Source: an uncultured Collinsella sp.
GTDB lineage: Bacteria; Actinomycetota; Coriobacteriia; Coriobacteriales; Coriobacteriaceae
Length of the DNA stretch: 7,564 nt
Direction: 5' to 3'
Assembly: GCA_902479205.1 (NCBI GenBank)
Contig: CABSNX010000091.1
Span: 1 to 7,564, forward strand
Made by a program: the position numbers and the translations under genes. The notes under the pieces are model-generated. The model had not been told where the DNA came from. It searched no databases and was given only the letters and a program-made list of their open reading frames with translations. This document shows positions 5,201-7,564 of the stretch, in pieces; position 1 is the first letter of the stretch, and each line of letters opens with the position of its first letter.

Positions 5201-6595
5201 ATGGCCCAGGAGACGGTTACGAACGGCACTGAAGCCCTGTTCACTCGCGAAGGCATGCCGCCCGTTAAGGAAATGATCCCGTGTGCCCTTCAGCACGTAC
5301 TGGCATCGTTTGCCGGCATCATTACCCCGGCGGTCATCATGGCCGGCGTCTACGGCTTTAATAGCCAGCAGAGCACCGACATCATTCAGGTTGCGCTCAT
5401 TCTTTCGGCACTCGACACAGCCCTTCAGGCCTTCGCTCCCTTCCGTCGCATCGGCGGCGGCCTGCCCATCGTCATGGGCGTCTCGTTCGCGTTCCTGCCG
5501 GCCCTTCAGGCCATGGGTGCCTCGGGCTTTAGCTTTGGTGCGCTGCTGGGCGGCGAGATTGTCGGCGGTGCCGTCGCGGCCCTCTTTGGTCTGGCCTACA
5601 GCAAGATCAAGTGGCTGTTCCCGCCCGTCGTGACCGGTACGGTCATCTTCTCCATCGGCGTTTCGCTGTATCCCACGGCCGTCAAGTATATGGCCGGCGG
5701 TATGGGCACGCCGCTGTGGGGCACCCCGCAGGCATGGTGCGTCGCTCTTATCACGTTCGCCGTGGTCTTTGCGCTCGCCAACTTTGGCAAGGGCACGCTC
5801 AAGCTGGGATCCGTGTTCTTTGGCATGATCGTTGGCATGATCGTTTCGATCCCCTTTGGCATGATCGATTTCTCCAGCGTCGCCACCGCTCAGGTCTTCG
5901 CCCTTCCCAAGCTCATGCCCTATGCGCTCGAGTTTGATCCCGAGGTCTGCATTACCCTCGCCGTCGTGTTCCCCATGGTTGCCATTCAGGTTATCGGTGA
6001 CGTCTCCGCCGCCTGCCTGGGCTCCATCGACCGTATGCCCACTGAGCGCGAGCTCTCCGGCGCTATCGTGTCCCAGGGCATCACCTCTATGGTCGGCGGC
6101 CTGCTGGGCGGTCTTCCCACCAGCGCCCTTGGCCAGAACGTGGGCATCATCTGTTCCAACAAGGTCGTCAACAAGTGGGTCTTTGTGACCATTGCGGCCG
6201 TCTTTGCCATCGCCGGTCTGTTCCCGCAGCTCTCTGCCGTCCTTTCCGCTATCCCGCAGCCCGTCATCGGCGGCGCGACCGTCGGCGTCTTTGGCACCAT
6301 CACCATGAACGGCGTGCGCATGTTCACCCGCGAGGGCCTCACGCAGCGCACTACCACCATTGTCGGTACCTCCGTCGTCTTTGGCCTGGGTATCTGGATG
6401 GCCAGCGGTTGCCTTGCCGGCGAGGGTATGCCCACCTGGGTGTCCACTGTCATCGGCTCCAATGCCGTAACCCCCACCGCCATCATGGCCATTGTCCTTA
6501 ACCTGATCCTTCCGCAGACGCCGGTCGTGGCTCAGCACATCGATGCTGCCAAGGACGCTGCCGTGGATCTGGTCTTGCCCGAGAGCAAGAAGTAA
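5201..6595 (+). CDS. NCS2-family nucleobase permease (xanthine/uracil type)
   Basis: A 464-residue inner-membrane carrier of the NCS2 (nucleobase-ascorbate transporter) family, which usually imports xanthine, uric acid or uracil with protons; about 14 membrane segments are expected. TM1 has QHVLASFAGIITPAVIMAG (about 31-49), TM3 GGLPIVMGVSFAF, and the NAT motif near TM10 reads GQNVGIICSNKV (311-322), nearest the purine-type QNVG/QNNG form. Where other members have E-x-I-G-D in TM8, this protein has Q263-V-I-G-D267, and the A-D-G of TM9 reads S-Q292-G: two usual carboxylates are glutamine. ATG 5201 is chosen because AGGA and GGTGG precede it; an in-frame ATG at 5159 would add 14 residues but has no ribosome site. 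The gene is divergent from a YheO-like regulator, which likely controls it. Exact substrate is uncertain. Confidence 0.92.
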   Translation: MAQETVTNGTEALFTREGMPPVKEMIPCALQHVLASFAGIITPAVIMAGVYGFNSQQSTDIIQVALILSALDTALQAFAPFRRIGGGLPIVMGVSFAFLPALQAMGASGFSFGALLGGEIVGGAVAALFGLAYSKIKWLFPPVVTGTVIFSIGVSLYPTAVKYMAGGMGTPLWGTPQAWCVALITFAVVFALANFGKGTLKLGSVFFGMIVGMIVSIPFGMIDFSSVATAQVFALPKLMPYALEFDPEVCITLAVVFPMVAIQVIGDVSAACLGSIDRMPTERELSGAIVSQGITSMVGGLLGGLPTSALGQNVGIICSNKVVNKWVFVTIAAVFAIAGLFPQLSAVLSAIPQPVIGGATVGVFGTITMNGVRMFTREGLTQRTTTIVGTSVVFGLGIWMASGCLAGEGMPTWVSTVIGSNAVTPTAIMAIVLNLILPQTPVVAQHIDAAKDAAVDLVLPESKK

Positions 6596-6611
6596 CCAAT
6601 TCGGTGCTATT

Positions 6612-6643
6612 CGTCGGCGGACGCATCGCCTCGTCCGCCGACG
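6612..6643 (+). terminator. GC-rich hairpin after the permease gene, probable terminator
   Basis: An 11-bp perfect stem, CGTCGGCGGAC (6612-6622) with GTCCGCCGACG (6633-6643), has a 10-nt loop and begins 17 bp past the permease stop. No T-run follows (TCATGCGG), so it may be an inefficient intrinsic terminator or an mRNA 3'-end stabiliser rather than a classic one. Confidence 0.6.
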
Positions 6644-6690
6644 TCATGCGGTGCCGAGCCGCACTTCAACCGCCCCTTCTGCGTGCGCGA

Positions 6691-6720
6691 TTGTCGAATT
6701 ACGTTATAGCTAGCTATATT
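6691..6720 (+). promoter_or_regulatory. Candidate promoter of the AAA+ ATPase gene
   Basis: TTGTCG (6691-6696) and TATATT (6715-6720) are 18 bp apart, matching consensus at 4 and 5 of 6 positions. The start point would fall near 6727, in the centre of the 6699-6754 inverted repeat, so its left arm covers the spacer and -10 and its right arm lies just downstream. A perfect TATAAT also occurs at 6730-6735, and by symmetry on the minus strand at 6723-6718, but without good -35 boxes. Confidence 0.5.
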
Positions 6721-6754
6721 ATAGAAAGGTATAATATAGCTAGCTATAACGTAA
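6699..6754. repeat. Perfect 25-bp inverted repeat with two 14-bp palindromes, probable operator
   Basis: Bases 6699-6723 are the exact reverse complement of 6730-6754, around a 6-nt centre GAAAGG. Each arm contains its own perfect palindrome TATAGCTAGCTATA, at 6705-6718 and 6735-6748, centre to centre 30 bp, close to three helical turns. The repeat ends about 15 bp before the ATPase start codon, next to its ribosome site, and overlaps the likely promoter. Such nested symmetry suits a dimeric repressor bound at two sites with looping or cooperativity. As transcription probably starts inside it, action at the DNA level is likelier than an mRNA hairpin. The end of a small mobile element is an alternative. 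Confidence 0.8.
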
Positions 6755-6768
6755 AGGAAGGATGGCCT

Positions 6769-7564
6769 ATGTTTATCGGAAGAACAGCGGAAATGTCCGA
6801 GCTCAATCGACTGTATGGCACGGGCTCCTTTGAGATGCCTGTGATTTACGGCCGTCGTCGTGTGGGCAAAACGCGTCTTATCACTGAGTTCATCCAAGAC
6901 AAGAAGGCTATTTACTTTCAAGCTCGTCGTACCAATGCAGAGGTAAACCTGCACGGCTTTAGCCAGGCGATACTTGCGGGTTCGGTTGGTGCTGCAGGCG
7001 TGTCGTTTCGTAGTTTTGACGAGGCGTTCGATGCATTGGCCACCATGGCTCGCACGGAACGTTTGATTGTCGTGATTGACGAGTATCCCTATCTCGCCCA
7101 ATCGAATCCCGAGATCAGCTCGTTGCTGCAAGACAAGATTGATCACCTGTACAAAGAGACCAGGCTCATGCTGATTCTATGCGGCTCGTCTCTTTCGTTT
7201 ATGGAGGAACAGGTGTTGGGCTACGAGAGCCCACTATACGGTAGGCGTACAGCCCAGTTTAAGATCATGCCGCTCGATTTTACGACGACCCTCGGCCTGT
7301 GGCGGAGCATGGGTCGCGAAGACGCTGCGGTTTGCTATGGCATGACGGGCGGCATTCCTGCATATATCGAGAAAGTCGATTCTAGCGTATCGCTCAAGGA
7401 CAACATCAAACGTCTTTTTCTTACTCCTACGGGCTATCTCTTTGAGGAGCCGAGTAACCTGCTGTTGCAAGAGTGCCGCAATCCCGAGCAATATGATGCG
7501 ATCGTGCAGGCAATTGCTCAGGGGCGCTCGAAGATCTCGGAGATTGCGAGCTCCACGGGAATCC
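6769..7564 (+). CDS. Archaeal-type AAA+ ATPase (ATPase_2/COG1672-like), 5' part, runs off the edge
   Basis: An open frame of 265 codons with no stop before the window ends; full-length relatives are about 450-480 residues. It begins MFIGRTAEMSELNRLY, the usual opening of this family (IGR-x-E-x-x-x-L). Walker A is GRRRVGKT (28-35), with K34 and T35; Walker B is LIVVIDEYPYL (99-109), with D104 and E105. LILCGSS (135-141) fits sensor 1, YGRRTAQFKIMPLDF (157-171) and GMTGGIPAYI (191-200) are family-typical. The last visible part (about 240-265, IVQAIAQGRSKISEIASSTGI) is the start of a winged-helix domain; the C-terminal DUF234-type domain would lie beyond. GGAAGG precedes the ATG by about eight bases. 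The role of these ATPases is not established; they are often accessory genes. The codons look less strictly GC-ending than in the permease, hinting at transfer. The inverted repeat upstream suggests tight control. Confidence 0.9.
   Translation, partial: MFIGRTAEMSELNRLYGTGSFEMPVIYGRRRVGKTRLITEFIQDKKAIYFQARRTNAEVNLHGFSQAILAGSVGAAGVSFRSFDEAFDALATMARTERLIVVIDEYPYLAQSNPEISSLLQDKIDHLYKETRLMLILCGSSLSFMEEQVLGYESPLYGRRTAQFKIMPLDFTTTLGLWRSMGREDAAVCYGMTGGIPAYIEKVDSSVSLKDNIKRLFLTPTGYLFEEPSNLLLQECRNPEQYDAIVQAIAQGRSKISEIASSTGI

Noticed and set aside
5162..6538. Minus-strand 458-codon open frame opposite the permease
   Set aside because: It is a shadow rich in Asp, Gly, His and Lys without any family pattern; the + strand carries the NCS2 motifs and membrane segments.
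6607..7146. Minus-strand 179-codon open frame across the inverted repeat and the ATPase start
   Set aside because: It overlaps the Walker A region of the ATPase, runs through a hairpin and a promoter, and has no recognisable domain.

Overview
The window looks like one end of an assembled contig from a GC-rich Actinomycetota, most plausibly a gut Coriobacteriia such as Collinsella. That placement rests on codon use, the protein repertoire and the style of the intergenic hairpins; no database search was possible. The first 46 bases are not genomic. They match an Illumina Nextera i7 adapter ending in the Tn5 mosaic end, so genomic sequence starts at base 47. The last gene runs off the right edge.

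Layout. 47-387 (+) is the 3' end of a DeoR-family sugar-type repressor. 388-874 has no gene but is dense with structure: a 12-bp-stem terminator, two copies of a 40-nt AACCACCAC hairpin, a ~220-bp array of alternating inverted TGTTACAGATYGAGA units with a period of about 80 bp, and a terminator that overlaps the stop codon of the next gene. 875-4045 (-) is a two-gene operon: a double-module peptidase-U32 protein (RlhA-type RNA hydroxylation family) followed 15 bp later by an RluA-family pseudouridine synthase. Both families modify RNA. 4192-4848 (-) is a YheO-like PAS/HTH regulator with a GTG start after a perfect AAAGGAG. It is divergent from 5201-6595 (+), an NCS2 (xanthine/uracil type) permease. 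The 352-bp AT-richer region between them holds a good promoter and several small palindromes and repeats, so the regulator probably controls the permease, itself, or both. Beyond the permease come a GC-rich hairpin, then a perfect 25-bp inverted repeat overlapping a promoter, then the 5' part of an archaeal-type (COG1672-like) AAA+ ATPase that continues past the edge.

Most of the window is ordinary chromosomal housekeeping and transport. The points most worth following are the palindrome array at 531-750, the symmetrical operator-like inverted repeat before the ATPase, and the permease, in which two membrane carboxylates usually needed in NCS2 carriers both appear as glutamine. I saw no tRNA, rRNA, CRISPR array, insertion sequence or recognisable riboswitch.
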